A stretch of 64,000 bases of DNA, taken from Maribacter cobaltidurans. GTDB taxonomy: Bacteria; Bacteroidota; Bacteroidia; Flavobacteriales; Flavobacteriaceae. Made by a program: the position numbers and the translations under genes. The DNA lies in assembly GCF_002269385.1 (NCBI RefSeq), contig NZ_CP022957.1, positions 2,836,001-2,900,000 of the forward strand, in the 5' to 3' direction. Of this stretch, positions 11,519 to 21,169 are shown in pieces. The notes under the pieces are model-generated. The model had not been told where the DNA came from, ran no database searches, and was given only the letters and a program-made list of their open reading frames with translations. Position 1 is the first letter of the stretch; every line of letters begins with the position of its first letter.

Positions 11519-14128
11519 ATGAAAAAAATCATTTTTTATGTAATACTTCTACTATGCCTCCATCGAATACAGGCCCAGGATATTTTGATATTATATGGGG
11601 GCCAGACCTCCCAACTGTCCCAAGCACAGGGCTACGCCGCTAATCTAAGTGCAACGGGAGTATTTGATACCGTTGATGCCGTTATTTGGGATGCGCCGAA
11701 CAAATATGACTTAAACTATCTCAATGACTATGATGCGATCATGGTGGTTACCAATGGTGGTTATAATGCCTCATATGGTATGGGCGATCTTTTAAAAACC
11801 TATGTTGATAATGGGGGTGGCGTGGGTATTTTCCTATTCGCCAACGCTTCAATAGAAATAGGTGGTTCATGGAACTACAATGCGCTTATACCAGCTGGTC
11901 AATCAATGGGGCCTACGAACTTTGGAACCATAGATATTCCTACACACCCGGCCCTTAACTATCCGTTTGTAATTAATACCGCTACTTGGAATGTAGGAAG
12001 TTTATGGTCCTCTACTTCCAATACCCTAGCTCCAGAGGCATATAGCATAGCCAAATTCTCCGATGGAAGGCCCGGTCTTCAAGCTAGGGAAAATGTGGGA
12101 ATAAATGGCATGGGCAGGGTAATCGACTTTGCAGTTTCTCCGAGTGCTGCTACTGGAAGCAATGCTGTTCCGGGTTATCAACTTTTTGCGAACATCATGA
12201 TGTGGTTGGTGGGATCTATTCAAACTACTGGAGATACTTGTTTGGCCACCAATAGCGTGTCTTTCTCCTTCTTGGACGATGGGGGATCACCCGTAGTCAG
12301 TCATGCTTGGGATTTCGGGGATACTACCTCATCAACCTTGGCTGCACCGTCTAAGACATATACCGCTGCAGGAGTATTTGACATCACGCTAACTGTGGTC
12401 CGTCAAGACGCATCTTCTAATATATACACAGATAAGGTGGTCATATCCGACAACCCGACAGCTGCAAACGCAGGCGAAGACATCTACTTGACTTCCGGTA
12501 CTACTACGGCTCAATTGACAGGAAATGTACCGAGTGTGGGTGAAGGAGCCTGGTCTTGGGTTAGTGGCCCGAATACACCAAATGCCACGGTGACCGATAA
12601 TGTTTTGAACCTCTCAAACCTTATGGAAGGAACCTACGAATATCAATGGGAAATTTCTAATGGAACTTGTCTGCCCTCAACCGATTTGGTAGAGATTTTG
12701 ATTGCCGATAATATGGTGCCTACCGATGTAACGATTACCTCAATGGAAATTACCGAAAACAATGAAATTGGGGATACCGTAGGAAGTCTTTCTACTACTG
12801 ATGCTGACATTGATGATACGCATACCTATAGTCTTGTTTCCGGTATTGGGGCCGAAGATAACGAAAGTTTTATGATAGTCGATGCAGAGCTACAAGCAGG
12901 CGGCCCCTTTGATTATGAAACCAAAAATACCTATTCCATTAGGGTGAGGTCTACAGACCGCTTTGGAGGTTTTTTTGAAAAAAGCTTTCTAATTACCATT
13001 TTGGACACTGATAATGAAGATACAGATGGTGACGGAATTCAAGATGCAATTGACAATTGTAAATACGTTTCAAATCCTGATCAGTCCGATTTAGATCAAG
13101 ATGGTATTGGCGATTTATGTGACGATGATGACGATAATGACGGTATTTTAGATAACCAAGACAATTGCGCCAGTATGGCGAATGCGAATCAAGCGGATGA
13201 AGATTCCGATGGTCTTGGAAATGTTTGCGATGAGGATGATGACAACGACGGTACACCGGATTCAGAGGACGCCTTTCCGTTAGATGAAAATGAGGATACC
13301 AATACCGATGGTGATGGTACCGGCGACAATGCCGATACCGATGATGACAACGATGGCACGCCCGATACGGAAGATGCCTTCCCACTTGACCCTAATGAAG
13401 ATACCGATACCGATGGTGACGGCACTGGTGACAATGCCGATACCGATGACGACAACGACGGTACACCAGATTCAGAGGATGCCTTTCCGTTAGATGAAAA
13501 TGAAGATACCGACACCGATGGTGATGGTACCGGCGACAATGCCGATACCGATGATGATAACGACGGCCAGAGTGATGCCGGCGAGACCAGTTGTGGTTCA
13601 GACCCCTTGGATGCCGCTTCTATGGCTACCGATACCGATGGCGATGCCACTCCTGATTGCGTGGATACCGATGACGACAACGACGGTACACCGGACTCCG
13701 AGGATGCCTTTCCATTGGATTCAACTGAAGATACAGATACCGATGGAGATGGGATTGGTAATAATGCGGATGAGGATGACGATAATGACGGTATTGAAGA
13801 TTCTGAAGATACCAATCCTTTAGAAGCAGATGATACTACAGAAGTTCCCGTTGAGGAAACGGTGATACCGGCAGAGGCATTAACTCCTAATGGTGATGGT
13901 ATAAATGATACATGGGTAATACCTGGAATAGACAACTATCCCAACAATGTGGTAAAAGTCTTCAACAGATGGGGGCATGAAGTATTTGCGGTCCAATCCT
14001 ATAAAAATGATTGGGGAGGGCTGTATAAGGACAACCGAGAAAAACTACCTTCTGGCTCTTATTTATATGTAATCGACCTTGGGGATGGAGAAGCACCTTT
14101 ACAAGGTTGGGTATTCCTGAATTATTAA
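11519..14128 (+). CDS. T9SS type-B secreted protein with N-terminal ThuA/glutamine-amidotransferase-like domain (869 aa)
   Basis: A signal peptide (about residues 1-19) precedes a domain at about 20-235. It begins ILILYGGQTSQLSQAQGYAA and contains YDAIMVVTNGG and VGIFLFANAS, resembling the ThuA/class I amidotransferase-like fold seen in surface proteins. No obvious catalytic cysteine nucleophile elbow is seen, so a binding rather than catalytic role is possible. A PKD domain follows (about 241-312, HAWDFGDTTSS), then an Ig-like region and a cadherin-like repeat (about 400-495). Thrombospondin type-3 repeats occupy about 502-775 and the CHU_C sorting domain begins at about 784. The last two parts are nearly identical in DNA to those of the 2505-aa protein. 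It begins the second T9SS operon, 29 bases before the 1373-aa gene. Confidence 0.88.
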   Translation: MKKIIFYVILLLCLHRIQAQDILILYGGQTSQLSQAQGYAANLSATGVFDTVDAVIWDAPNKYDLNYLNDYDAIMVVTNGGYNASYGMGDLLKTYVDNGGGVGIFLFANASIEIGGSWNYNALIPAGQSMGPTNFGTIDIPTHPALNYPFVINTATWNVGSLWSSTSNTLAPEAYSIAKFSDGRPGLQARENVGINGMGRVIDFAVSPSAATGSNAVPGYQLFANIMMWLVGSIQTTGDTCLATNSVSFSFLDDGGSPVVSHAWDFGDTTSSTLAAPSKTYTAAGVFDITLTVVRQDASSNIYTDKVVISDNPTAANAGEDIYLTSGTTTAQLTGNVPSVGEGAWSWVSGPNTPNATVTDNVLNLSNLMEGTYEYQWEISNGTCLPSTDLVEILIADNMVPTDVTITSMEITENNEIGDTVGSLSTTDADIDDTHTYSLVSGIGAEDNESFMIVDAELQAGGPFDYETKNTYSIRVRSTDRFGGFFEKSFLITILDTDNEDTDGDGIQDAIDNCKYVSNPDQSDLDQDGIGDLCDDDDDNDGILDNQDNCASMANANQADEDSDGLGNVCDEDDDNDGTPDSEDAFPLDENEDTNTDGDGTGDNADTDDDNDGTPDTEDAFPLDPNEDTDTDGDGTGDNADTDDDNDGTPDSEDAFPLDENEDTDTDGDGTGDNADTDDDNDGQSDAGETSCGSDPLDAASMATDTDGDATPDCVDTDDDNDGTPDSEDAFPLDSTEDTDTDGDGIGNNADEDDDNDGIEDSEDTNPLEADDTTEVPVEETVIPAEALTPNGDGINDTWVIPGIDNYPNNVVKVFNRWGHEVFAVQSYKNDWGGLYKDNREKLPSGSYLYVIDLGDGEAPLQGWVFLNY

Positions 14129-14157
14129 ATCTTAAATAACAATCAAATAAATAAATA

Positions 14158-17100
14158 ATGAAATCTAAATTTTTACTAAAACTACTGTTCTTGGCACTTC
14201 TGTTTTCGGGAGTGTTGAGAGCGCAAGACTGGCAACCTTTGGGGCCAAATGATGACAATTGGGCTTCTTTTATAGAAGCCGAGTATATTGATTTAGCCTT
14301 TGACAATTCGGGTATCCCATATTTATCTTATATGGATTACGATTTTGATGAAAAAATCAGTGTAGTTCGTTATGACCTGGCAACTGGCAAATGGAGTTTT
14401 GTAGGTGATCGAGGTATTTCCGGGGATTATGTTGAATTCACGGCCATAGCCATTGATCAAAACGACATACCCTATATTGCCTATGCAGATGATGACCTCG
14501 ACACCCAGTTGGTGGTCAAGTATTTTGATGGTACTGCTTGGGAAGACTTAGGGGCACCTTTTACGGATACTGCAGAAGAGGTCGATTTAAAAATCGATGC
14601 CAGCGGCAATGTATTGGTAGCTTATCAAGATGATGATACAGATGAAGTTAAGGTGCAAAGGTATGATGGTACTTCTTGGACCCAAATAGGCGATGCAGTA
14701 TCCAACGGATATCCAGATGAACTCTATTTAGAAATAGCATCAGATGGGTCATTATATTTTTCGTTCAGTGCGTATGATCAAAACCTGAATGCCGATTTCA
14801 TCTATGTCTATAAGTTAGATACCGTAAACCAGGTATGGATACCCTATACCACCACTGGCCAGGGTGATGATACAAGAGATACTTTTATGACACTTTCCCC
14901 CAGCGACGTACCCTATATATCCTACGAAGCGAACAATGAAATAAGGGTAGATTTTTTTGATGGCACACAATGGGTACAAGTTTCCGGTACCGTACCTGCA
15001 AACAACATATATCCAGATAATCCAAGGATAGCCTTTTCAGCATCGGGCGAATTGTATTTGTCCTTTGAAGATGACCATGACCAAGACGCTGATACCAATG
15101 AAAGAATCTCTGTATGGAAGTACGACAGCATTAATGCAACTTGGCAAAGTATGGGCATAGGTATTTCTGGCAGCTCTACTGATTATCCTTCATTAGTTTT
15201 CAACCCAGATGGTGAATTGACTATTGCCTATTCAGCAAATAGTTTGGATAGCAGTGCAGTGGTTAAATTTTACGACGAACAAACCGGTAACTGGAATACG
15301 TTGGGCGAAGTAGGTTTTACAGGGGGCGAAATGGATGATGTAAAGACCAAATTCAACAGTGCCGGCGATCTTTACGCGGCATATAGCGACGGCCTAAATG
15401 ATCGTAAGCTTTCCGTAATGTTCTATAATATAGGTACGGAGCTTTGGGAATATTTAGGCGAACCCGGTTTTACCCCTACATATGCAGGAGCCATTGATCT
15501 TGAATTTAACGAACAAGATCAACCTTATGTACTCTTTCGGGATGAATTTAGTGCTATAATGGTATATAAATATGATGGGACTAATTGGGTTCAAGTAGGC
15601 AACCCGGGAGGTACCGCCCCTACGGAATATTTAGAATTGGATATTGCGCCCAATGGTGATCTGTTTATTGCCCATCAAGATAATGTGGCGGGCCCCACGG
15701 TGCGCAAGTATGACTCGGCGGCCCAAACATGGTCAACCATGTCACATACAAATTTACCAATAGGCAATACCAATCATATTGATGTAACGGTTGATGCACA
15801 AGGTATACCTTATCTGACCTCTTCAAAATGGGACGGTGCTTCATCCAGTCCGGTCTGGAAGTACAATGCAGATACCCAAGAATGGGATCAAATAGGCCAA
15901 CCTTTAGTGTCAGGCCTATATGATCGTGCAGAACAAACTGCGCTTGATATTGATAATAATGGCGTGTTGTATGCTGCCTATGGTTATAATGGATCCCTTA
16001 CCGTTAAAGCCTATGATCCAAATCTAGATCAATGGAATTTAATAGGTACACCTTTCAACGGTAGCGCGTGGAACATGTCGTTCCAGATTTCAGATACCAA
16101 TACCCTATATCTTGGTTTTACGGATAATTCCACTAGAAAATCTGCTGTTCGAATGTTCAATACGCACACGGATACCTGGGATTTGGTAGGTTCTCCAGAT
16201 TTTACCTATTCTGAAGTTAATGGAAGTTCTTTGGCGGTTTACAATGATGATAAAATGGCCACGGTTTATAGCAGCTTCTCCGGTTTTGCAAAATATTATG
16301 GCAATTACGTACAATTACCCACAAGAGAGGAATATACCTATACCTTGTCATTGAACAGTGTTAGCGGAACCTATGGCGGAACTCCCTTTACAAATCAACC
16401 CTTGACCATGACCTTCAGTAATGTGACTGAAGAGGATGTTACGGAATGGGAGCTCATAAATAATGGGTCTTATCAGGCTTTGTTTCCTAACGGAAGGAAT
16501 GTTAAAATAACATTGGGGTCTATTTTGAACGATGTTCCTCTTGATGATCTAGAAAGTAATCATGTTGGTATTATTGCGGCCGCCTCTAATGGGAACATGT
16601 TCCTAGGTTCTTTTTTCTTTAATGGTACAAATAATCAATATTCTTCGGATAGAGCTTTTGTTGGTGATTTCCAAACGGCACCACCGGTCTCAATGGCGGA
16701 TAGACTTAAAGCCGATTGGAACTCCGTGGCTAATTTAGCGTACACTAGTCAAGGTTTTAGTCAGTTACCGTTAACGATTGGAGGGTTGTCCTTGGTCATT
16801 CCGGCTAATCAAAATGCCGGTGGGGGGACATGGGGTGTTTCGGTAACCGAAATAGAAATCGTGCCAACAATTTCGGTCGATCATTCGCTAACCAATTTTA
16901 CATCATGTATTGGATCCCCATCAGACGAACAGATACTATCTGTTTCTGCTACCGATCTAATTCAAGATGTTGTAGTGACCACCTCAGGAGATTTCGAGGT
17001 AAGTTTAACATCAGGTACGGCGTTTTCCAATTCGGTAACGATTACCGCGAGCGGTAATTTAAGTGCTACCGATGTATATGTAAGAACGTCCAATACCGCA

Positions 17101-18279
17101 GTAACCGGTAATGTTACGGGTTCATTGACCATAACCTCCACGGGAGCGACCGATGAGATTATAAATTTGACCGGAGTGGTGAATGAATTGCCCAATAGCC
17201 CGGTAGCACCTGCAGAGCAAATTGTTTGCCCTGATAATACCATTGCAGATTTAGAAGCTACCGTTGAAAACGGAGCTACATTGGAATGGTACAATGTTTC
17301 AACAGGGGGTACCGCTTTAGACCCCACTTCCGTACTTGTTTTAGGAGACACCTATTACGCCCAAACCGTTAATGTTAACGGATGCGCAAGTAATAGAGTA
17401 GCTGTGTTGGCCACGGAAGACTTAACCGCTGATGATACGGATAATGATGGCCTTAATGACGCTTGTGATTATGATGACGACAACGATGGTACGCCCGACA
17501 GTGAAGATGCCTTCCCGTTAGATCCAAATGAGGATTCTGATACCGATGATGATGGAGTTGGCGACAACGCTGATATGGACAGTGACAACGACGGTACCAA
17601 TGACAATGAGGATGATTTTCCGTTAGATTCCAATGAGGATACCGACACCGATGGTGACGGCACGGGCAACAATGCCGATTCTGATGACGACAACGACGGA
17701 ACGGACGATGAGGAAGATGCCTTCCCATTAGATGTGGATGAGGATACCGATACGGATGGCGATGGCACGGGCAACAACGCGGATTTGGATGATGATGGCG
17801 ATGGCATAAGTGATGAGGAAGATGCCTTCCCATTGGATGCCGATGAGGATACCGATACGGATGGCGATGGCACGGGCAACAACTCAGATACCGATGATGA
17901 CGCTGATGGTTTTACCGATCAGGAAGAAATTGAAAGTGGAACTGATCCTCTGGACGCTGAAAGTTTTCCATCGGAGGAAATTACAACGGAGCCCGTGGCC
18001 GAGACTTCAAAAGTGGCACCGGCCCAAGCCTTTACCCCGAACGGGGACGGCAACAACGATGCCTGGATAATTCCCGGTCTTGAGAACTACCCCAATAACT
18101 TAGTGAAGGTCTTTAACCGATGGGGCCATTTGGTCTATGAGGCTGTTAGCTACCAAAACGATTGGGAGGGCTTCTATAAGAACAACCGAGAAAAACTGCC
18201 TTCGGGATCTTACCTATATGTTATTGACCTGGGAGACAGTTCCCAGCCAATCCGTGGATGGATATTCATCAACTATTAA
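14158..18279 (+). CDS. T9SS type-B secreted protein with N-terminal beta-propeller-like repeats (1373 aa)
   Basis: A signal peptide (about residues 1-22, ending RAQ) is followed by roughly 700 residues of repeated units. Each carries a tryptophan (TWEDLG, QWVQVSG, NWVQVGN) and phrases such as PYIAYAD or LYAAYSD, as expected for one or two beta-propellers. A middle domain (about 735-930) starts YTYTLSLNSVSGTYGGTPFT. Ig-like regions come next, then thrombospondin type-3 calcium-binding repeats (about 1095-1270) and the CHU_C sorting domain ([12 protein letters not shown] to the end). It should be exported by T9SS and displayed on the surface. It lies between the 869-aa cargo gene and PorP copy 2 in one operon. 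No catalytic motif is recognised; a lectin or adhesin role is inference. Confidence 0.88.
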   Translation: MKSKFLLKLLFLALLFSGVLRAQDWQPLGPNDDNWASFIEAEYIDLAFDNSGIPYLSYMDYDFDEKISVVRYDLATGKWSFVGDRGISGDYVEFTAIAIDQNDIPYIAYADDDLDTQLVVKYFDGTAWEDLGAPFTDTAEEVDLKIDASGNVLVAYQDDDTDEVKVQRYDGTSWTQIGDAVSNGYPDELYLEIASDGSLYFSFSAYDQNLNADFIYVYKLDTVNQVWIPYTTTGQGDDTRDTFMTLSPSDVPYISYEANNEIRVDFFDGTQWVQVSGTVPANNIYPDNPRIAFSASGELYLSFEDDHDQDADTNERISVWKYDSINATWQSMGIGISGSSTDYPSLVFNPDGELTIAYSANSLDSSAVVKFYDEQTGNWNTLGEVGFTGGEMDDVKTKFNSAGDLYAAYSDGLNDRKLSVMFYNIGTELWEYLGEPGFTPTYAGAIDLEFNEQDQPYVLFRDEFSAIMVYKYDGTNWVQVGNPGGTAPTEYLELDIAPNGDLFIAHQDNVAGPTVRKYDSAAQTWSTMSHTNLPIGNTNHIDVTVDAQGIPYLTSSKWDGASSSPVWKYNADTQEWDQIGQPLVSGLYDRAEQTALDIDNNGVLYAAYGYNGSLTVKAYDPNLDQWNLIGTPFNGSAWNMSFQISDTNTLYLGFTDNSTRKSAVRMFNTHTDTWDLVGSPDFTYSEVNGSSLAVYNDDKMATVYSSFSGFAKYYGNYVQLPTREEYTYTLSLNSVSGTYGGTPFTNQPLTMTFSNVTEEDVTEWELINNGSYQALFPNGRNVKITLGSILNDVPLDDLESNHVGIIAAASNGNMFLGSFFFNGTNNQYSSDRAFVGDFQTAPPVSMADRLKADWNSVANLAYTSQGFSQLPLTIGGLSLVIPANQNAGGGTWGVSVTEIEIVPTISVDHSLTNFTSCIGSPSDEQILSVSATDLIQDVVVTTSGDFEVSLTSGTAFSNSVTITASGNLSATDVYVRTSNTAVTGNVTGSLTITSTGATDEIINLTGVVNELPNSPVAPAEQIVCPDNTIADLEATVENGATLEWYNVSTGGTALDPTSVLVLGDTYYAQTVNVNGCASNRVAVLATEDLTADDTDNDGLNDACDYDDDNDGTPDSEDAFPLDPNEDSDTDDDGVGDNADMDSDNDGTNDNEDDFPLDSNEDTDTDGDGTGNNADSDDDNDGTDDEEDAFPLDVDEDTDTDGDGTGNNADLDDDGDGISDEEDAFPLDADEDTDTDGDGTGNNSDTDDDADGFTDQEEIESGTDPLDAESFPSEEITTEPVAETSKVAPAQAFTPNGDGNNDAWIIPGLENYPNNLVKVFNRWGHLVYEAVSYQNDWEGFYKNNREKLPSGSYLYVIDLGDSSQPIRGWIFINY

Positions 18280-18300
18280 TCAACCTTAAAAAATAAAATC

Positions 18301-19188
18301 ATGCGAATATTTAATTTGATCATCGTCCTTTTTTTAATGCTTTCCATAGGGAAAGCATGGGGCCAACAGGACCCAAACTATACCTTCTACCGGTATAACA
18401 TGAACATTTACAACCCGGCTTTTGCGGGCAGTTCCGAAGGGGTGGAGTTCGTCCTTGGGCTCAGGAGCCAATGGGCGGGCATCGAAGGCGCCCCTGAAAG
18501 CCAGAGCGCCATTTTTGGCATGCCGGTAGGAAATAAGGTAGGATTGGGCGTGAGTATCCTCAACGACAAAACGTTCATAGAGACCCAGACTTGGATGGCC
18601 GTGGACTTTTCATATCATATTCAACTCAACGATGCCAACAGGGTTTATTTCGGACTAAAGGCAAGTGCTAACTCTTACGATGCCAATACACAAGGCCTTT
18701 TGACCTACGGTGTTGGCCAGGACGGATCGTTGATGAACTTTGAAAGCCGTTTTACACCGAATGTAGGTGCTGGTATCTACCTGAAAAACGAAAGGTATTT
18801 TCTATCCTTGTCAGTGCCAAAAATTCTGACACCCGATAGGCTTCAGGAAGCCAATGGGAACGCCTTTTTAGGTGCCGATAGATTGCATGTATACCTAGCG
18901 GGAGGTTATGATTTCTTTTTAGGGGAAAAGACCAAACTTCAGGCCTTGGGCATGGTCAGGTATGCCGATGCGTCCCCGCTCTCCTATGAAATTACCGGGC
19001 TGTTGGATCTGGCGGAACGTTTTACCTTGGGTGCGGGGTATAGGTATAATGAAAGCATAAGCGGACTTTTTCTCTTTAAGGTTTCAAACGGGTTCCAATT
19101 GGGCTATGCCTATGAATCCGCCTGGCAAAGACCAATCGATGGTATTGACCAGGGGACACATGAGGTCTTCATGAGGTTCTTATTATAG
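18301..19188 (+). CDS. PorP/SprF-family T9SS outer-membrane protein, copy 2
   Basis: This 295-residue protein has a signal peptide (about residues 1-21, ending KAWG) and then the same mature sequence start, QQDPNYTFYRYNMN, as copy 1. It differs from copy 1 at only about a dozen mature residues, for example IQLNDANRVYF against IELDEDNRLYF. The signal peptides themselves differ strongly, so the shared block begins just at the mature protein. It closes the second cargo operon, 21 bases after the 1373-aa gene, and is followed by the same terminator. Expected role: outer-membrane partner for type-B CTD cargo. Confidence 0.93.
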   Translation: MRIFNLIIVLFLMLSIGKAWGQQDPNYTFYRYNMNIYNPAFAGSSEGVEFVLGLRSQWAGIEGAPESQSAIFGMPVGNKVGLGVSILNDKTFIETQTWMAVDFSYHIQLNDANRVYFGLKASANSYDANTQGLLTYGVGQDGSLMNFESRFTPNVGAGIYLKNERYFLSLSVPKILTPDRLQEANGNAFLGADRLHVYLAGGYDFFLGEKTKLQALGMVRYADASPLSYEITGLLDLAERFTLGAGYRYNESISGLFLFKVSNGFQLGYAYESAWQRPIDGIDQGTHEVFMRFLL

Positions 19189-19212
19189 GTAGTTTGGTGT
19201 TTTTCTAAAAAG

Positions 19213-19242
19213 GCCCTTGATCTTTGGTCAAGGGCTTTTTTT
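19213..19242 (+). terminator. Rho-independent terminator after PorP copy 2
   Basis: The stem GCCCTTGA/TCAAGGGC with a T run is identical to the terminator at 10702. Its T run reaches the stop codon of the convergent hydroxylase gene. Confidence 0.9.
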
Positions 19243-20992
19243 ATTGTAATATAAATTCCTTTTCCGTCAGCCCAATGCCGTCATCGATCAGATGGCCTAA
19301 CTTCGGATTTTCCAATTTGATCGAATTCAAATGGGCCTTTATATCACTGGCAAAATCCAAATCCTGGTTTCCTACTGCCAGTTCATATAATTCCACAGAA
19401 AGCAGCCAATCCAAAGGATATTTCTCAGTAAGTACCTTAAAAACCTTATTCCTTGAAATGGTAGTGTTTCTGCCGTTTCTATAGTCCCTAATTTGTTGGT
19501 AGAGATTTTCTAATTCCTCATCCTTAGAACTTTTCGCTTTTGGATTGGAACTGCTTAGTTCATGGTCTAACAGATCAAAGCTTTTTAAATCGGCAGGGCC
19601 ATGATAGGCAGAGACTATCCGTTCCCCAATGGCCATATTATACAGTTCGTTCTTGGACTCAAAGAGAATCTTATCGTTATAGGTAACTTTACAGTGCTCA
19701 AAGGTGATGAGGATGATTTGTCCCTGTAGGTTTCTGGTTCCTGTTACAATTTTTCCGCTGATATTGATACCGCCTTCAAAGTCTAGAGAGACCTCGTTTC
19801 CTTCATAAATATTATAGGCCTTCAAATCCCTCGGGCTCATATCTTCAATGGCAATATTGATTCCCTTAAGTCTTCCGATTGGGGATCCAAATCCCGTGGC
19901 ATGTTGATTGATATCCTGTCCTACCAATTCCTTTTCCCTAAAAGCCAATGCCGATTTTCCTTTGGTCTGAAAATAAATGGGATCCCCATTATGTGCAATG
20001 ACGCTTTCAAAATTACCTGATACCTGCAATCCTGTGCTTAGTTCTATCGTACCTAAATCTTTCGAATCGATAAGTTTTTGTAGTCCGATCAGGCCACCGG
20101 TTCGTAAGGCCATAGTGTTGGCAAAATCCTCCAGTACTTGGCTTAAAAATGCGAAATCGGGTGTCACATAAAGTTGGGGTTGGGGTTGGGTAATGTCAAA
20201 GGGTGTATGTGCCGCTTCGATGGAGTAGGGTACTTTTTTAACTTTGTCCGTCATACACCAGGCACTCTCCCCGATACTCGATAGGAGTCCGGCCCCATAG
20301 ATTTTCGGATTCTCTAGAGTACCTATTAGTCCATATTCCACGGTCCACCAATGTAGGTTCCTGATTAAAGCCATTTCGCTGGGTTCGCCCATATTTTGTT
20401 GTAGTTCTTCCACCAAATTTTCGGCTTTTTCAATTTCCTCCCGTTTCGTTCCTTTGGCTTCCTTGATGATGGACAAGCGTCGAACGGCTTGGTACAGTTC
20501 AAAATCTTTGGCGTTGGATATGGCCTTGCTGCCAATTTCGCCAAACCTTCTTAAGTAAGCGGCATACTCTGGGTTGGCGATAATGGGCGCATGCCCAGCT
20601 CCTTCATGGATGATATCAGGTGCGGGCGTGTACTCAATATTTTCAAGCTGTCTGATGTCCGAGGCGATTACCAAAACATTATACGCCTGAAATTCCATAA
20701 AGGCGGCAGGGGGAATAAAACCGTCTACAGCAACTGCTGCCCATCCCAAATCCTTTAGAATTCGGTTCATTCCGTACATGTTGGGTATGCTATCTATGGA
20801 AATCCCGGTTTTTTTCAATCCCTGTGTATAGGAATCATGGGCTACTGTACTGAGATAGTCCACATTCTTTCGCATTACATAACGCCAGACAGCTTGATTG
20901 ATAGCCGTATAATGTTCATAATTTTGTGGCTTTATGTACTGCTTTAAATGTTTGGGCAGTTTGTCAAGTATGGGATTGCTTTCGTAGCTCAT
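19241..20992 (-). CDS. Aromatic amino acid hydroxylase (phenylalanine 4-monooxygenase family) with long C-terminal extension
   Basis: The N-terminal half (about residues 1-290) is the pterin-dependent non-haem iron catalytic domain. The iron ligands are visible as H129 and H134 in IIHEGAGHAPII and E219 in WWTVEYGLIG. It would convert phenylalanine (or another aromatic amino acid) to its hydroxylated form, using tetrahydropterin and oxygen in the cytoplasm. The protein has 583 residues, about twice the size of compact bacterial PhhA. The extra roughly 290 C-terminal residues contain no motif I recognise. The gene is divergent from an Lrp/AsnC regulator 177 bases away, a common arrangement for amino acid catabolic genes. 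A 3' fragment of this gene also sits at 10730-10804. Confidence 0.9.
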   Translation of the reverse strand: MSYESNPILDKLPKHLKQYIKPQNYEHYTAINQAVWRYVMRKNVDYLSTVAHDSYTQGLKKTGISIDSIPNMYGMNRILKDLGWAAVAVDGFIPPAAFMEFQAYNVLVIASDIRQLENIEYTPAPDIIHEGAGHAPIIANPEYAAYLRRFGEIGSKAISNAKDFELYQAVRRLSIIKEAKGTKREEIEKAENLVEELQQNMGEPSEMALIRNLHWWTVEYGLIGTLENPKIYGAGLLSSIGESAWCMTDKVKKVPYSIEAAHTPFDITQPQPQLYVTPDFAFLSQVLEDFANTMALRTGGLIGLQKLIDSKDLGTIELSTGLQVSGNFESVIAHNGDPIYFQTKGKSALAFREKELVGQDINQHATGFGSPIGRLKGINIAIEDMSPRDLKAYNIYEGNEVSLDFEGGINISGKIVTGTRNLQGQIILITFEHCKVTYNDKILFESKNELYNMAIGERIVSAYHGPADLKSFDLLDHELSSSNPKAKSSKDEELENLYQQIRDYRNGRNTTISRNKVFKVLTEKYPLDWLLSVELYELAVGNQDLDFASDIKAHLNSIKLENPKLGHLIDDGIGLTEKEFILQ

Positions 20993-21105
20993 ATCTGTAT
21001 CCTTTAGGTAATTGTTTCGTTAATTGGGGTGTCTTATAAATTTAATAATATATAGTCTATATTTCTGTTAAAATTTATTTATAAGGAAATAATTCCTTCA
21101 AATTG

Positions 21106-21113
21106 TATATTTG
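21106..21113 (+). promoter_or_regulatory. Predicted -7 box of the Lrp/AsnC gene
   Basis: TATATTTG matches the flavobacterial -7 consensus and lies 57 bases before the start codon. No clear -33 TTG is present at the expected distance. Confidence 0.4.
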
Positions 21114-21169
21114 ATAGGAATTAGTGTTTTTAGTGGAGTCTAGAAGGGGCAACAAAAGGAAAAAATAAT

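Noticed and set aside
2248..18279. Possible CRISPR-like arrays suggested by repeated short units
   Set aside because: The repeats are in-frame coding repeats (TSP3, beta-helix) without unique spacers of constant length. No CRISPR array or cas gene is seen anywhere in the window.
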